DNA from: Phycisphaerales bacterium
GTDB lineage: Bacteria; Planctomycetota; Phycisphaerae; UBA1845
Reading direction: 5' to 3'
DNA: 64,000 bases
NCBI GenBank assembly: GCA_020852275.1
Contig: JADZBE010000006.1
Span: 35,248 to 99,247 of the forward strand
In this document: in pieces, positions 46,185 to 55,331 of the stretch
How the letters are laid out: each line of letters starts with the position of its first letter
Numbering within the stretch: position 1 is the stretch's first letter
The notes under the pieces: generated by a model
The model's database searches: none
Told to the model about the DNA's origin: nothing
What the model saw: the letters and a program-made list of their open reading frames with translations, nothing else
Translations under genes and position numbers: made by a program

Positions 46185-47204
46185 GTGGCTCCTTCGACGC
46201 GACTGGTCGGGGCGGTGATCGTGCTCGTGGGGGTGTTCCTGACGGGCGTGATCGGCTTCGTGCTCATCGAGCAGGTGCCGCTCTTCGACGCCATCTACTT
46301 TACGGCCATCACGCTGTCCACGGTAGGCTTCGGCGAGACGATCCCCCTGTCGCCGGCGGGCCGCGTCTGGACGCTGATCGTCATCTTGCTGGGCATCACC
46401 ACCGTCTCCACCGCGTTCACCTCGCTGGTGGCGATGGTCGTTCGCGGAGAAATCCGCTCGCTCGTCGGGAGTCGCAAAGTGCAAAGCGCAATCGCCAGGC
46501 TGCACGACCACATCGTCCTCTGCGGGTTCGGGCGCATGGGATCGCTCGCCTCGGCGGACCTCGCCCAGCTGGGCTGTCCGCTCGTGGTCATCGAAAACAA
46601 CCCCAACCGCCGCCCGGAGCTGGCCGACTCCGGGCACTTGTACATCATCGGCGACGCGACGGAGGAAGACGTGCTCCAGGCCGCCGGGCTGGCGAATGCC
46701 AAGGCGCTGGTCACCATGCTCCCGCACGACGTGGACAACGTCTTCGTCACGCTGACGGCGCACAGCCTGCGCCCCGAGCTGCTCATCATCGCCCGCGCGG
46801 AGCAGCCCAACGCCGAGTCCAAGCTGAAACGCGCCGGCGCCGCGCGCGTCATCTGCCCCCAGAGCATCGGCGCAGGCAAGATCACCTCGATCCTCACGCG
46901 CCCGCACGTCGTGGACTTCTTCGAGGTCGCGGCCAAGGGCGTCGATCTGGAGATGGATGGATACACCCTCGGCGAGCGCTCGCCGCTGTGCGGAGACTCG
47001 ATCGGCCGGGCGCAGCTCCGCAGCCGCGCGGACGCGATGGTCGTGGCCATCCGCCGACCCGACGGGCACACGGTGTACAACCCCGCGCCGGAAACGACGC
47101 TGCACGCCAACGACACGCTGGTGGTCATCGGACCGCGCGGGGTCTCCAAACGCCTGGACCAACTCGGTCCAAGAGCGGAGGAGACGCCCGCGTCATCCGC
47201 ATAG
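46185..47204 (+). CDS. Potassium channel protein with RCK (TrkA) domains
   Basis: The 339-residue protein has two membrane helices (about 6-25 and 60-85) around a pore loop with the selectivity filter TVGFG at 46-50. It is followed by an RCK N-domain (VLCGFGRMG, then VVIENNP) and a TrkA-C domain (about 245-325). The plan is that of MthK-like, ligand-gated K+ channels of the inner membrane. I start at GTG 46185 because GAGGAGG lies ahead of it; a GTG at 46125 would add 20 hydrophilic residues. There is no internal Met, visible to me, for separate RCK production. Confidence 0.9.
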   Translation: MAPSTRLVGAVIVLVGVFLTGVIGFVLIEQVPLFDAIYFTAITLSTVGFGETIPLSPAGRVWTLIVILLGITTVSTAFTSLVAMVVRGEIRSLVGSRKVQSAIARLHDHIVLCGFGRMGSLASADLAQLGCPLVVIENNPNRRPELADSGHLYIIGDATEEDVLQAAGLANAKALVTMLPHDVDNVFVTLTAHSLRPELLIIARAEQPNAESKLKRAGAARVICPQSIGAGKITSILTRPHVVDFFEVAAKGVDLEMDGYTLGERSPLCGDSIGRAQLRSRADAMVVAIRRPDGHTVYNPAPETTLHANDTLVVIGPRGVSKRLDQLGPRAEETPASSA

Positions 47205-47275
47205 CGCGCCGGCCGCGCTGCGGGGAATGGGAGGGATCGCCGCTTTCCGCACGCCACGGGTCCGCTGCTGCGGTC

Positions 47276-47309
47276 GGGTGGCACGGTCTGGCGTACTCGC
47301 CAGGCCGTG
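47276..47309. repeat. TACT-loop hairpin (GGGTGGCAY family)
   Basis: GGGTGG plus CACGGTCTGGCG (47282-47293), TACT loop, CGCCAGGCCGTG (47298-47309): a 12-bp stem with one G-T wobble. A second, partial prefix (CCACGGGTCCGCTGCTGCGG) lies just upstream. Confidence 0.78.
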
Positions 47310-47323
47310 GGGAAAGGTGAACG

Positions 47324-47421
47324 CCGTCATTCCCGCGCAGGCGGGAATCCAGATCCGTCATTCCCGTGCAGGCGGGAATCCTGACGTCTTCCATTCCCGA
47401 ATGGCCCCCGCCTGCGCGGTT
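47324..47421. repeat. REPIN-like element with duplicated first palindrome
   Basis: CATTCCCGCGCAGGCGGGAAT occurs twice in a row (second copy with GTGCAGG), followed by a decayed stem GGCCCCCGCCTGCGCGG. It shows local duplication of the first palindrome. Confidence 0.75.
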
Positions 47422-47541
47422 TGAGTCCGAGTCCTCTAATCTGCTAGGATGGTTCCCTTCGTCGCTGGAGCAGCCTAAGCCGCTCCACGCGAAGGAGGCG
47501 GAACGCTTTGTCTTTTCCGGGTTTTTCCAAGGAGGCAGGAC

Positions 47542-48657
47542 ATGAGAAGCGGGATCAGTGCGTTGGCCGTGGGACTGATGGGCGGGTTGGCGTTCGGGCA
47601 GGCGCCGACGATCGACGGGACGGCCGATGCCGAGTACGGCGCGGCGCTGGCGGTGCAGAACACCTCGACCCAGTTCGGCGACGCCAACATGGGGCTGGTG
47701 GACTTCTGCAACGGATCGGAAGCGGACGTGGGCTATGCCGTGATCGTGGACGGCGTGCTGTACCTGCACATCGCGGGGAACCTCGAGTCCAACTACAACC
47801 ACATGGACATCTTCATTGACAGCGTCCCCGGCGGGCAGAACAAGCTCCGCGGCGACAACCCGGACGTGGACTTCAACAACCTCAACCGCATGGGCGACGA
47901 CGGCAGCGGCAACGGGCTGACCTTCGACGCCGGCTTCGAGGCCGACATCTTCATGACCGTCGCCGGCGGCGACGTAGGCGGCGGCACGTATGGACTGTTC
48001 TCCAACTGGGCGCAGATCCTCACCGACGGCGGCGGCGAGGGCCGGTACCTCGGACAGGGCGGCGCGGTGACGGACGGCGCGCTCTTCGGCGGCAATAACC
48101 CCAACGGCATCCTCGTCACCATCGACAACAGCAACACGGCCGGCGTTCTCGGCGGCAACGGGCTGGACGACGGCAGCGGCGTGACCACGGGCATTGAGAT
48201 CGCCATTCCCTTCGCAGATCTGGGCAACCCGACCGGCGACATCAAGGTCTGCGCGTTCGTCAACGGGCTGAGCCATGACTTCCTCGCCAACCAGGTGCTC
48301 GGAGGAATCGGCGGGGGCGAAAACCTCGGCGAGCCGCGCAACGTGAACTTCGCCAACATCGGCGGGGATCAGTTCTTCACGGTGAGCGGCGGCGGTGGCG
48401 GCTGCGACAGCGACGCCTGCAACGGCAGCGAGACGCTGACGATCAAGGTTCGCGCGAAGGGCTGCGGCTGCCTGGTCAAGGCCATCATCAAGGGCGGCAC
48501 GCCGGATGCTAACTACGGCGTCCTGACTTCATCCGGGGAGTGCGTGCTCAAGGCCGCCAACGCACGCGGCAAGGTTGCGGTCAAGGAGTGCCCGGGCGTT
48601 TCCGGCACGGTGAGCGTGCCGAGCTGCGGGTTGAGCGGAATCGCAACCTGCCCGTAA
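47542..48657 (+). CDS. Secreted protein with shared C-terminal module
   Basis: The 371-residue protein has a short signal peptide (about 1-19, GGLAFGQ). The body (APTIDGTADAEYG to about 285) reads like a carbohydrate-binding CBM9/DOMON-type beta-sandwich: a 'TIDGT' start, GVLYLHIAGNLESNYN and IDSVPGGQNKL, which from memory is common in planctomycete surface proteins. The last 75 residues (TLTIKVRAKGCGCLVKAIIKGG to SGIATCP) are the shared Cys module. AAGGAGG precedes ATG 47542. A strong terminator at 48735-48778 ends the unit. Confidence 0.75.
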   Translation: MRSGISALAVGLMGGLAFGQAPTIDGTADAEYGAALAVQNTSTQFGDANMGLVDFCNGSEADVGYAVIVDGVLYLHIAGNLESNYNHMDIFIDSVPGGQNKLRGDNPDVDFNNLNRMGDDGSGNGLTFDAGFEADIFMTVAGGDVGGGTYGLFSNWAQILTDGGGEGRYLGQGGAVTDGALFGGNNPNGILVTIDNSNTAGVLGGNGLDDGSGVTTGIEIAIPFADLGNPTGDIKVCAFVNGLSHDFLANQVLGGIGGGENLGEPRNVNFANIGGDQFFTVSGGGGGCDSDACNGSETLTIKVRAKGCGCLVKAIIKGGTPDANYGVLTSSGECVLKAANARGKVAVKECPGVSGTVSVPSCGLSGIATCP

Positions 48658-48734
48658 TCGCGGGTGGGTCGTGATCGCGAGGTGCTCGTAATTGCGAGTT
48701 GCTCGTAATCGCCGGTGACCTGCATGGATTCGTG

Positions 48735-48778
48735 CCAGGCCCGGTCCGGTGCTTCACGGACCGGGCTTGGCTTTTTTT
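48735..48778 (+). terminator. Intrinsic terminator after secreted protein gene
   Basis: GCCCGGTCCG (48739-48748) and CGGACCGGGC (48757-48766) form a perfect stem, extended by CCAG/TTGG, with a loop of GTGCTTCA. TTTTTTT follows at 48772-48778. It is 80 bases after the stop of the gene at 47542. Confidence 0.9.
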
Positions 48779-48998
48779 GCGCGGCCGTCGCCGCGCCGGA
48801 GCGTCCGGGCATTCGTCCTGACAAGGCGGGTTGGCAAGGCGAGGGCGCTGGGATAGCGAGAGCGAGCGTGTCATTGAGGCTTTGGTGGCAGTCGAACCAA
48901 GGTCGTGCTCTGGAAGGAGCGACAACAAACGACGGCGTTTGCATGAACATCGGTGGAGGCACGCATCGATGCTTGGAACGGGCCCATTTCCAGCGCCC

Positions 48999-49165
48999 AG
49001 TAGCGATGTGACAAGCGTCAAGAAGGTAGGGGTTGCACCATCAGTTTTCTGCACTCACGGGAAGCGCACGGGTCGTATGAACCCGTTCGGGGATGAATTC
49101 CCCCAAGCCGGACCCCATGGGCTGCGCCGCGGCTACTCATGTTGATCCCCTGCGGGGATCACGTT
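48999..49165. repeat. Composite ~165-bp dispersed element (copy B)
   Basis: In plus orientation this repeats, with many changes, the order of boxes seen inverted at 36785-36945, ending in the palindrome GATCCCCTGCGGGGATC. The gap 48658-49469 holds this element and the terminator; no gene is seen in it. Confidence 0.75.
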
Positions 49166-49469
49166 GACTCGGCCTCGAACGTTACGGAGGTTTGGCTGGC
49201 GGAAGAAAGTCACGCTGCAGCGGGGATCAGGATGAGTCGCCCGGGAATCAATCGAAAACCGACCGCGGCTAGAAGCTGATCTGCCGGAATCCATGGCCGA
49301 TCCCGCCGGCGCCGGCGGTTGCCCAGCGGTCTTCCACGCCGGCGCGGGCGTGGTTATCATATTCACCTGACTACGACGACTTCGCCCGGCCCGGCGACGG
49401 TGGAGGAGTCCCCATCGCATCGGGTCGGGTCGCCCAAAGCCGCCCTGTGTCTTTCAGAGGAGGCTTATC

Positions 49470-51266
49470 ATGCGTTCGTCTAATCACCCTCCGAGATGCC
49501 GTGGGGCTTATCTGCTTGCGATCGCGGGCGGCTTCATCGCGCTGCCGGGGAGCGAGGATGCGCGGAGCGCCTTGCCAGGGCCGGCCGGCTCCGCTTGCGT
49601 CACGACGTGGATGAACGCGCCTTCCGGGTCGAGCCAAGACTCGCCGACGTCGGAAGGCGCGGATTCGATTCCCGCCCCACCCCCGGCCACGTCGCCGCCG
49701 CGTCCGGCCACTTCGTTGGTGCGCCCTGGCACGTCGCCGCCGCGCCCGTGCATTTCACCGGGGGCGCAACTGGGGCTGCGCTCGACCGCGCCGCCCGTGT
49801 TCTCGTCGCCCAGGGGAGTCGCCGCATCCCACTCGTCGCAGCGTGGCAACGAGATCATCTACGACAGTCTCTGCATCACCGACTTCCAGTCCTACGACAA
49901 TGGCTTCGGCGCCACGTGCGGCGGACAGGACATCCTCGGAAGGGAGTACGACCTCCAGGCGGCCGATGACTTCGTGCTGCTTCGGGACAGCCTGATCACT
50001 GAGACCGTGACGGACTTTATCTCGTTCATCGGCGAGTGTCCGCCGGCGGTGTGCGTGCAGTTCTTCGCCGCGGACGGCTGCGTTCCCGCGGAGCAGCCCA
50101 CGTGTTCCGTGACGCTTGAGCCCATCTGCATGAGCTACACGGACACCATCTTCTCGCTGGAAGGGGTGCGCATCTTCGCCGCGATCAACGGCGCTTGTCG
50201 CCTTCCCGCAGGGCGGTGGTTTGTTTCCGTCCAGCCGCGGACGCGTTCGGACTGGTACTACCAGAACATGGAGTACTGCCCGCCCCTGTGCGGTGATTGC
50301 GAGTGCAGCGCCCTGGTCCGGGACGGCGGCGAGGACAATCCCTGCTGCGACGGCGAGGGCGGATTTGGCTCGCCGGATTGGGCGCTCTACTCGGGAGAGC
50401 AGTGGACCACGGCGATGCGCATCGAGGTCGGCGGACTCGACACCGCGGCCTGCTGCTTTGACGACCTGACCTGCGAGGATCTTCTGCCCAGTGAATGCCA
50501 CGAGCGCGGCGGTCGAGCATTTCTCGATGAATCCTGCCCGCTCTTCGAATGCCCGCCGGAAGGAGCTTGCTGCCACGCCGACGGGCGCTGCGAGGATCAG
50601 ATCGCCGACGACTGCGCGGCGCATGACGGCGTCTGGTACGGCGGCGAAAGCTGCGCGACGATGGACTGCCCGCCGTTCGGCGCCTGCTGTCTGGGCGATG
50701 GCCGCTGCCTTTACCTGCCGGAGGGGCGATGCCTGGAGATGGCCGGCGAGTGGCACGCGGGCGTGGACTGCTCGGGTTTCGACTGCGTGCGAATGGGCGT
50801 GTGCTGTCTCGACGGACTATGCCTCAACATGCGGGAGGTGGAGTGCGCCGAGAAAGGCGGCGATTTCACGTATGGGAGGCAGTGCGACTACTTTCACTGC
50901 CCGCAGCAGGGCGCATGTTGCCTTGGAGATGCGGACTGCAGGATGGAGTTTGAGGATGATTGCGCCGCGCAGGGCGGCGTGTTCCAGGGCGACTTCACGC
51001 AGTGCAATCTCCAGTGCCACGCCGAGCGCGTGCGGCGCCTGCGGGCCAAGTGCTCGGACTCGGGGGCGATCCGCGTGCGAGTCGTCTTCAAGGACCATTC
51101 CGCCGACGGACGCACGGTGTATCTGACCATCGACAACGACGTGTACACGGCGGGCGTCGTGGATCGTCGCGCGGTGTTGTTCGCCGCGCCGTTTCGCGGG
51201 GCGCACACCGTGGCGCTGGTCGAGCCGCCGGCGGACCTCACCGTCGACGTCGATTGCCCGCCGTAA
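49470..51266 (+). CDS. Secreted Cys-rich protein: lectin-like domain, five GACC repeats, shared C-terminal module
   Basis: The 598 residues start with a signal-like segment (about 14-29) and a Pro/Ser/Thr linker with RPxTSPP repeats (about 65-115). Residues 125-325 form a domain shared with the next protein on the other strand (YDSLCITD, CGG, DFISFIG, GRWFVSVQP, MRIEVGG). Five tandem Cys-rich repeats of about 40 residues follow (about 327-520), consensus GACCLGDGRC..., C, GG..., GxxC...C, six Cys each. The last 75 residues carry the shared module. AGAGGAGG precedes ATG 49470. It is probably an extracellular, disulfide-rich protein. Confidence 0.75.
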   Translation: MRSSNHPPRCRGAYLLAIAGGFIALPGSEDARSALPGPAGSACVTTWMNAPSGSSQDSPTSEGADSIPAPPPATSPPRPATSLVRPGTSPPRPCISPGAQLGLRSTAPPVFSSPRGVAASHSSQRGNEIIYDSLCITDFQSYDNGFGATCGGQDILGREYDLQAADDFVLLRDSLITETVTDFISFIGECPPAVCVQFFAADGCVPAEQPTCSVTLEPICMSYTDTIFSLEGVRIFAAINGACRLPAGRWFVSVQPRTRSDWYYQNMEYCPPLCGDCECSALVRDGGEDNPCCDGEGGFGSPDWALYSGEQWTTAMRIEVGGLDTAACCFDDLTCEDLLPSECHERGGRAFLDESCPLFECPPEGACCHADGRCEDQIADDCAAHDGVWYGGESCATMDCPPFGACCLGDGRCLYLPEGRCLEMAGEWHAGVDCSGFDCVRMGVCCLDGLCLNMREVECAEKGGDFTYGRQCDYFHCPQQGACCLGDADCRMEFEDDCAAQGGVFQGDFTQCNLQCHAERVRRLRAKCSDSGAIRVRVVFKDHSADGRTVYLTIDNDVYTAGVVDRRAVLFAAPFRGAHTVALVEPPADLTVDVDCPP

Positions 51267-51452
51267 CGCGCGCACGGCACGGCTTCGCCTCGAAGTGGAA
51301 CTCCGCGCCGCCGGCGCACCGGGGGCGCGGCGGGGAACTTTACTCGCGCGCGACGGCGGGTGGCATTACTCTCGCGGCGGGTGGCATGCTCTCGCGGTAC
51401 TCCGCGTGAGCATGGCGCCTGTGCGCCAGGCGCAACGCCGCGTCTCCCTGGG
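51267..51452. other. Short convergent spacer with two GGGTGGCAT copies
   Basis: The spacer between convergent genes holds a full TACT hairpin (below) and an extra prefix GGGTGGCATTACTCTCGC at 51358-51375. No T-run terminator is visible for either gene. Confidence 0.5.
51379..51415. repeat. TACT-loop hairpin (GGGTGGCAY family)
   Basis: GGGTGGCATGCTC, T, CGCGG, TACT, CCGCG, T, GAGCATGG. Outer stem seven of eight pairs, inner stem CGCGG/CCGCG. Compared with 45940, the inner stem differs by a compensatory T-A to G-C pair change. Confidence 0.8.
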
Positions 51453-52382
51453 TTACGGCGCGCACGTCACGTCCACGATCGCGTCGCAGACGAAGACGCG
51501 ATGCTCGCCGAGCGGAACGTCCTTGAACTTTTCCTTCCCGTGCCCGCGATCGTCCAGCGGAATGCTCATCGACTTCGGATCGGGCGGATCGAGCAGCGCC
51601 GTCACCGTTCCGTTCGGCTGACCGTCGCGCACCTTGACGATGATCTTCCCCGGCCGCTCGTTGTCGCCCGGCCTACACCGAGCGGTCACGATCTCGCCGT
51701 CGACGCAATCCCCGGCGGGGATGCCTTCGATGCGCATGGAAAGTGTGTCAGGCTCAGGGTCGGTGGCATCCCATTCCGGGTCGCTGTCGTCCATACAACA
51801 AGAGCCTTCAACCACTCCCCAGCGCCAAACCATGCATCCCTGGTGCAGACAGGGATGATCATCGTCGAAGTCCGCAGCCAGCGTCGCTGCGACATCCTGT
51901 CCGGTCACCGGCTGCATCGATAGATACCATTTTCCTTCAGTCAGACGGCACATTTCCCTGAAACGCACGGTGGCCCGGCGGCCTTCAAACTCTCCAAAGT
52001 CTCCCTCAATCGGATCCCAGTCGAACGATCCAGCGAGCATCGTTTCGCCGCAATGCGCGCGCGCGTACGGCTGTGTGCAATACTCAGGCGGCCGCCCCTC
52101 GAAAAACCGCGCACACACGCTCTCCGGCGCCACACCGAAAACGGTGATATAATCCACCGTTGCGGTCGTAATCCAATAGGACTCGTCTATTTCAAAGCGG
52201 TCGGCCAGTTGCCAATTCTCAGGATGGCCGAAATAGGCATCACCTCCACAGATGTTGAATGGGTAGCGATCATACAACCCTTGCTCCGTAATGCAGAGGT
52301 TGTCGTGGAGCACTTCTGCCCCTAAGGCGCTGGTGCATACCATTGCCGCGCTGATTGCGATTACTGCCGCCCTTGTGTTCAT
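51453..52382 (-). CDS. Secreted protein, divergent relative of the 49470 protein, with shared C-terminal module
   Basis: The 309-residue protein has a signal peptide (about 1-22) and a domain alignable with residues 125-325 of the protein at 49470: HDNLCIT, CGG, LADRFEID, VDYITVFG, WYLSMQP, MRIEG. A single GSCCMDDSD fragment stands where the Cys-rich repeats lie in its relative. The C-terminal module runs from VTARCRPGD to VDVTCAP. The start ATG 52382 follows GGAG; a frame to 52712 is open but reads poorly. The two genes are convergent neighbours. Confidence 0.75.
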   Translation of the reverse strand: MNTRAAVIAISAAMVCTSALGAEVLHDNLCITEQGLYDRYPFNICGGDAYFGHPENWQLADRFEIDESYWITTATVDYITVFGVAPESVCARFFEGRPPEYCTQPYARAHCGETMLAGSFDWDPIEGDFGEFEGRRATVRFREMCRLTEGKWYLSMQPVTGQDVAATLAADFDDDHPCLHQGCMVWRWGVVEGSCCMDDSDPEWDATDPEPDTLSMRIEGIPAGDCVDGEIVTARCRPGDNERPGKIIVKVRDGQPNGTVTALLDPPDPKSMSIPLDDRGHGKEKFKDVPLGEHRVFVCDAIVDVTCAP

Positions 52383-52488
52383 CGCAAGAACTCCAATAAG
52401 CCGTTCAAATGCCGCCATCACCATAAAATTGCGTCCCCGTCGATGAGACGAATGTGCATGAAGAATCACGAAGCGTGCACCTCCATAC

Positions 52489-54615
52489 TCACTGAGTGAA
52501 TCCATGCCGTGACGCCAGCGAGAAAGCCTGCGCTCCCGCATACGGATTGTCAGTCGTGGGGTTATGCTCGACACGCACACGAAACTGTAATTGTGTTTGA
52601 CCTGAGTCATTCTGCCGCGCCCGCACCTGCCGGGCATTGTCCTCCGGGAAACCATCGTCGACCCCATATGTGTCGATGGTTGACACCTCCGTCTCCCACT
52701 CGGCGCTGCCATCTTTGGACTCCAAGATCAGGTCGAGATTTGCTGGTGAGGGATTGGAGTTTCCGTCCTCTACCGGCGAATCCTCATCCGACATCGCCCG
52801 ATGCCATACACCTGTGATCACGACCTTTTCGCCGGCCGGCACCGTGCCGAGGTAAAAGACTTCCGAGTCATCATCATCGTCAAGCGTTCCGCTTACAATG
52901 TAGTTGCGCTGTTTCACGGCTTTGTGGGCGTGCAGCATCCCCCATCCGGCTTGGCGGTGCCAGTCGCTCTGTTGAACGGAGTCCATTTGTGTGTAGCTGT
53001 TGATGAGAACTGCGTGGACTTGCGAAGGTGTCAGACTTGGACGCGCCTCAAGGAGGAGCCCGACCACGCCGGCAACATGCGGAGCAGCGAAGCTGGTGCC
53101 GCTGTGTTCCGTGAACAAACCAAAGTTGCCACAGCCACCCTCGTAGTCCCAATGAGCATCAGTTGTAAATACGTTTGCACCCGGCGCGCACAAGTCGGGC
53201 TTGCGACGATAGTCATCGGTCCATCCCCATGAAGAGAAATCGGCCAGCAGTGCATCCTCACGGTCTACGCTATCAACGTCGTCATACGCACCCACCGACA
53301 CGAGGTTATAGGCACCTGAAGGTACACCGAGCGTCCCGAGGTGCTCTTGATCGGGTTCGCCGTGGTTCCCGCAGGAGTGAACAAATCGAGCACCGGACGT
53401 GTATACGATCCAGTCGACATTGAGAGCAGAGACGTGATCCTGGTTGGTGTCGGTATCCTCTTGATTGGGGAACAAGCCGGCCCCGCGGCTGTAGTTGATC
53501 ACGTCCGCCAAGGGGCAGGTTGCCGGCGGATGCGGAACGACAGCCCATTCGAATGCTGCCATGGTTACCGTCCAGTTGTTCCCGCCATACTCACCCTGGC
53601 AGCCGCTTGGCGGGCATCCCTCATCGCAGATCTGAAAGCTCGTGCCGATCTTTGCATTGACCAGAGTGGCGTTGTATGCGATACCGACGTAATCATCCTC
53701 TTCGTCCGGTTGGGTGAACGCCACCCCCGCCACTGCGGTGCCGTGCCCATATGTACAGTTGTTCCCGGGGTCCTTGCAGCTTTCGTTCTCGGTCGAGAAG
53801 TCCTCTTCGTTGCACGATGTCGCAGAAGGAAGCCGTGGGTGGGCGTAGTCGATCCCATCGTCAACAATGGCCACTTTGACGCCATCGCCTGTGTATGGGC
53901 CGACTCCTCCTTCCCCGTTGTGCACGCGGTCTGCTTCGATGTTGACTCGACTGACATCGAGCATGGGCACCGTCTCGAAGTCGTAGCTCACCCGCTTAAT
54001 CGACGATATCTCGCGGATCGTTTCAAATGCCGCGCGGTTCGCGCGGACCCCGAGCAGCTTGCTGGACTCGCTCACTCGGCGGACTTTGTCGCCGAGCACG
54101 GAGCGGAGGGTTTCATACACGTCGGGCACTGACTCCGCGACGATGGTCGCGTAGTCTTCGTGACACGCCTTGTACGCGGCCTTCTGGATGGCGACGATCA
54201 CGTCGTCATAGGCCTTCGCCTCCGCGTAGGCCGCGTCGACGTGCTCTTTCGTGAGGTTCTCGTTGCAGCCCTCCTCGAACTCCTCGGCCAGCGTTTCCCA
54301 CCCGCGCCACCGGCGCGTGCACTCGTTGGTTTCTTCCGGCGTGGGCAGGAGCTCCTCGAGATTCAGCGGCGTGCGGCACAGCTCGACGGAGACGATCAGG
54401 GCGTGCTCTTCGTCGGGCTTCTCGTCCATGAGGCGCTGCACGTCGGCGTCGATGATCGGGCCATCCGCGCGGGCGATGCGGGCGATGCTCGGGATGAATG
54501 CAAACGCGAGCATGACCGTGGTCAGCGCGGCGTGCGGACGCGAACGCGAAGGACGGACATCCGAGACGCGCGAGAGGTCACGCCGAACGCAACCCCGCGC
54601 CGGCTCGACTCCCAT
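52489..54615 (-). CDS. Subtilisin-like serine protease (S8), secreted
   Basis: The 708-residue protein has a hydrophobic signal segment (about 30-50), a prodomain-like region (to about 230) and an S8 catalytic domain. The triad is Asp252 (IVDDGID), His291 (GHGTAVAG) and Ser508 (SGTSFAAPHVAG). Asn in GNHG marks the oxyanion site. A C-terminal beta domain of about 150 residues (FYLGTVPAGEKVVITG) follows, P-domain-like in character. The S8 DNA is visibly less GC-rich than its neighbours. GGAGG precedes ATG 54615 by ten bases. The shared C-terminal Cys module is absent. Confidence 0.93.
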   Translation of the reverse strand: MGVEPARGCVRRDLSRVSDVRPSRSRPHAALTTVMLAFAFIPSIARIARADGPIIDADVQRLMDEKPDEEHALIVSVELCRTPLNLEELLPTPEETNECTRRWRGWETLAEEFEEGCNENLTKEHVDAAYAEAKAYDDVIVAIQKAAYKACHEDYATIVAESVPDVYETLRSVLGDKVRRVSESSKLLGVRANRAAFETIREISSIKRVSYDFETVPMLDVSRVNIEADRVHNGEGGVGPYTGDGVKVAIVDDGIDYAHPRLPSATSCNEEDFSTENESCKDPGNNCTYGHGTAVAGVAFTQPDEEDDYVGIAYNATLVNAKIGTSFQICDEGCPPSGCQGEYGGNNWTVTMAAFEWAVVPHPPATCPLADVINYSRGAGLFPNQEDTDTNQDHVSALNVDWIVYTSGARFVHSCGNHGEPDQEHLGTLGVPSGAYNLVSVGAYDDVDSVDREDALLADFSSWGWTDDYRRKPDLCAPGANVFTTDAHWDYEGGCGNFGLFTEHSGTSFAAPHVAGVVGLLLEARPSLTPSQVHAVLINSYTQMDSVQQSDWHRQAGWGMLHAHKAVKQRNYIVSGTLDDDDDSEVFYLGTVPAGEKVVITGVWHRAMSDEDSPVEDGNSNPSPANLDLILESKDGSAEWETEVSTIDTYGVDDGFPEDNARQVRARQNDSGQTQLQFRVRVEHNPTTDNPYAGAQAFSLASRHGFTQ

Positions 54616-54639
54616 GGAAGGCGAACCTCCGCGCGAGAA

Positions 54640-54780
54640 GAACTCGAACCGGCGAGGAAACCTCCGCGCGGGATGAATCCCACGGTTCGTCGAATTCGCG
54701 CGGGCTGAAGCCCGCGGCTCGCTTTGGCGGCATCGCCGCCGCGCAGGTACAGAGTTGCAACCTCCGCGCGCGGAGGCGAG
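54640..54780. repeat. Dispersed GC-rich repeat (copy 2) with AACCTCCGCGCG boxes
   Basis: The sequence TTCGCGCGGGCTGAAGCCCG and on through CGGCTCG at about 54694-54720 is the inverted copy of 3957-4010. AACCTCCGCGCG occurs around it at about 54627, 54657 and 54761. Confidence 0.6.
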
Positions 54781-54824
<44 letters not shown>

Positions 54825-55090
54825 ACCCGGAGCCGATAACGGCTCCCCTCGACTCGCACGTTCGAGCATCATCTTCGGACCTCCTCTCGGTCAGGCAGAC
54901 CTCAACCGGCCCGATGTTGGGGATAATTCTACCTTCCTTGCGAGGCGGAGGTCAAGAGTGTTCGATGACTTTGCAGGCCGTTTAGCAAGGCAACCTCATT
55001 CAGATCTCGAATGGTTGTGGCATGGTCCAGTCACCTTGCCAGGCCGGGGTGGAATCAGACCGGGGTGGACCTCGAAAGCGGGCAGTGGAG

Positions 55091-55256
55091 TCGTCACCCC
55101 CGCGCCGGCGGGGGCCCAGTCCACGCCGGAAAACCGCTGAATTCGCGCCACCTCGACCGCAGCCGGCTGGATTCCCGCCTTTGCGGGAATGACGGAACTG
55201 GATTCCCGCCTTCGCGGGAAGGACGGAACTGGATTCCCGCCTGCGCGGGAATGACG
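55091..55256. repeat. REPIN-like element (inverted) with triplicated first palindrome
   Basis: CACCCCCGCGCCGGCGGGGG opens the inverted long-form element, whose linker matches 26638 over most of its length. It ends in three successive GATTCCCGCC..GCGGGAA palindromes spaced 31-32 bases apart. ACCTCATTCAGATCT at about 55001 repeats the flank seen at 12936. Confidence 0.85.
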
Positions 55257-55331
55257 AGCTTCGTCCCTCGCGACGGTTCGTCTCTCTCGACGGCTCGTCC
55301 CTCGCCACGGTTCTTCCACCACCACGGATCG

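Larger units (their letters stand above)
47205..47541. other. Spacer with hairpin and REPIN-like element, 337 nt
   Basis: The gap before the secreted protein gene holds the TACT hairpin at 47276-47309 and a REPIN-like copy at 47324-47421. A promoter is expected in 47422-47520 (AGTCCTCTAATCTGCTAGGAT) but was not pinned down. Confidence 0.5.
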
